Source of the DNA: Candidatus Kinetoplastibacterium desouzaii TCC079E
GTDB lineage: Bacteria; Pseudomonadota; Gammaproteobacteria; Burkholderiales; Burkholderiaceae_B
Length of the DNA: 64,000 nt
NCBI RefSeq assembly: GCF_000340795.1
Contig: NC_020294.1
Coordinates: 1 to 64,000, forward strand
Direction of reading: 5' to 3'
Notes under the pieces: generated by a model
Seen by the model: only the letters and a program-made list of their open reading frames with translations
What the model was told of the DNA's origin: nothing
Database searches by the model: none
Program-made: the position numbers and the translations under genes
In this document: in pieces, positions 63,569 through 64,000 of the stretch
Position numbering within the stretch: position 1 is the stretch's first letter
Layout: each line of letters opens with the position of its first letter

Positions 63569-63577
63569 TTAGGTGAA
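63569..63577 (+). repeat. AGGTGAA element 3
   Basis: TTAGGTGAA, a direct 9-bp repeat of the start of element 1, 147 bp downstream of it. Confidence 0.4.
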
Positions 63578-63830
63578 TTGCAATTAATATTCTTATATAT
63601 AAATTCGATAATTATTTAGGAAAAATTATTTGTGTTGGACAATATTATTGTCTTATTAAGATTATCATGTTTATTTGAATAATTTAATTTATAATATGAC
63701 TATGAATCATGTCAGATATAGTCTTACATATCGGCATATCTTGTTTATTAGAAAGGTTGTTTTTAAAGAGTAAGATATATATTTATTATGGTTTGGTTGT
63801 TTTTTTATTTAGTGTTTTTAGGATATTTTT

Positions 63831-64000
63831 ATGTATTTAACAAGTCACAAATCTATTTTGTCGACGTTTGTCATATTTTTAAGTTTGTTAATTCTATTAT
63901 TTTCTTTTGATGTAAATGCAAGGCGTTTAGGGAATGGTGGTTCTTATGGGAAACAATTCTCGAATATTGGTAAGATGCATAATAATTCTTTAATATCTCC
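63831..64000 (+). CDS. Tim44-like domain secreted protein (5' part only)
   Basis: The gene runs off the window. The visible 56 residues start at ATG 63831 after AGGAT. They comprise a signal peptide (hydrophobic residues about 9-26, ending DVNA) followed by RRLGNGGSYGKQFSN. That basic/glycine pattern right after the cleavage site is typical of bacterial Tim44-like (Tim44/MbaA-type) exported proteins of betaproteobacteria, whose function is poorly known. The family call depends on this short motif only. Confidence 0.55.
   Translation, partial: MYLTSHKSILSTFVIFLSLLILLFSFDVNARRLGNGGSYGKQFSNIGKMHNNSLIS

Larger units (their letters stand above)
63354..63830. other. Gene-free spacer between gshA and the Tim44-like gene
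   Basis: No ORF or RNA gene can be supported in these 477 bp, the longest gene-free stretch in the window. It must hold the divergent promoters. It contains three AGGTGAA elements and several AT-rich stem-loops, including GTATT/AATAC. I see no recognisable pseudogene, but a heavily eroded one cannot be excluded. Confidence 0.6.

Overview
The window looks like a chromosome segment of a betaproteobacterial endosymbiont close to Bordetella/Achromobacter (Alcaligenaceae), most probably a 'Candidatus Kinetoplastibacterium' symbiont of trypanosomatid flagellates. The DNA is very AT-rich (roughly 30% G+C by eye). Genes are intact and tightly packed. I see no insertion sequences, prophage, CRISPR or integrases. 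Gene order follows Bordetella-type blocks from which members have been cut out. Position 1 is the ATG of dnaA, so the usual dnaA-upstream origin region lies outside the window. The species cannot be fixed from this sequence alone.

Layout. 0-5 kb: dnaA-dnaN-gyrB. 5-16.6 kb: a nicotinamidase-like hydrolase, topB, an argD-like aminotransferase, a DsbA-like oxidoreductase, argS, leuA, a small unknown membrane-anchored protein and prfC. 16.8-19.4 kb: tRNA-Asn, tRNA-Thr, sspB, sspA, a Nif3-like protein and a HIT protein. 19.4-27.4 kb: a full his cluster (hisG-D-C-B-H-A-F-I-E) led by murA. 27.5-32.7 kb: an ABC-2 exporter pair and the Mla phospholipid transport genes (C, A, D, E, F). 32.9-40.8 kb: rpoH, a Na+/H+ antiporter, a Nudix hydrolase, glmU and glmS. 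40.9-46.4 kb: rpe-gph-trpE-G-D-C. 46.5-50.1 kb: mltA, folB and an M61 peptidase. 50.2-57.3 kb: the atpIBEFHAGDC operon. 57.3-63.4 kb: hemE, priA, nnrD, tRNA-Arg and gshA. The window ends inside a Tim44-like secreted protein gene.

Function. The retained metabolism (His, Trp, Leu and Arg-related enzymes, uroporphyrinogen decarboxylase, folate, glutathione) fits a nutritional symbiont. Cell-envelope functions (MurA, GlmU/GlmS, MltA, Mla) are also kept.

Most interesting signals. (1) An intact-looking transcription attenuator upstream of trpE: a 22-codon leader ORF with one Trp codon, an antiterminator pairing and an intrinsic terminator. (2) Three consensus DnaA boxes in the hemE-priA gap. (3) Clean excisions from conserved blocks (tat/deg and cytochrome bc1 genes, mlaB, ibaG). 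(4) A His pathway with short-form HisG and no histidinol-phosphatase in the cluster. (5) A cluster of AGGTGAA elements in the 477-bp gene-free stretch near the right end.
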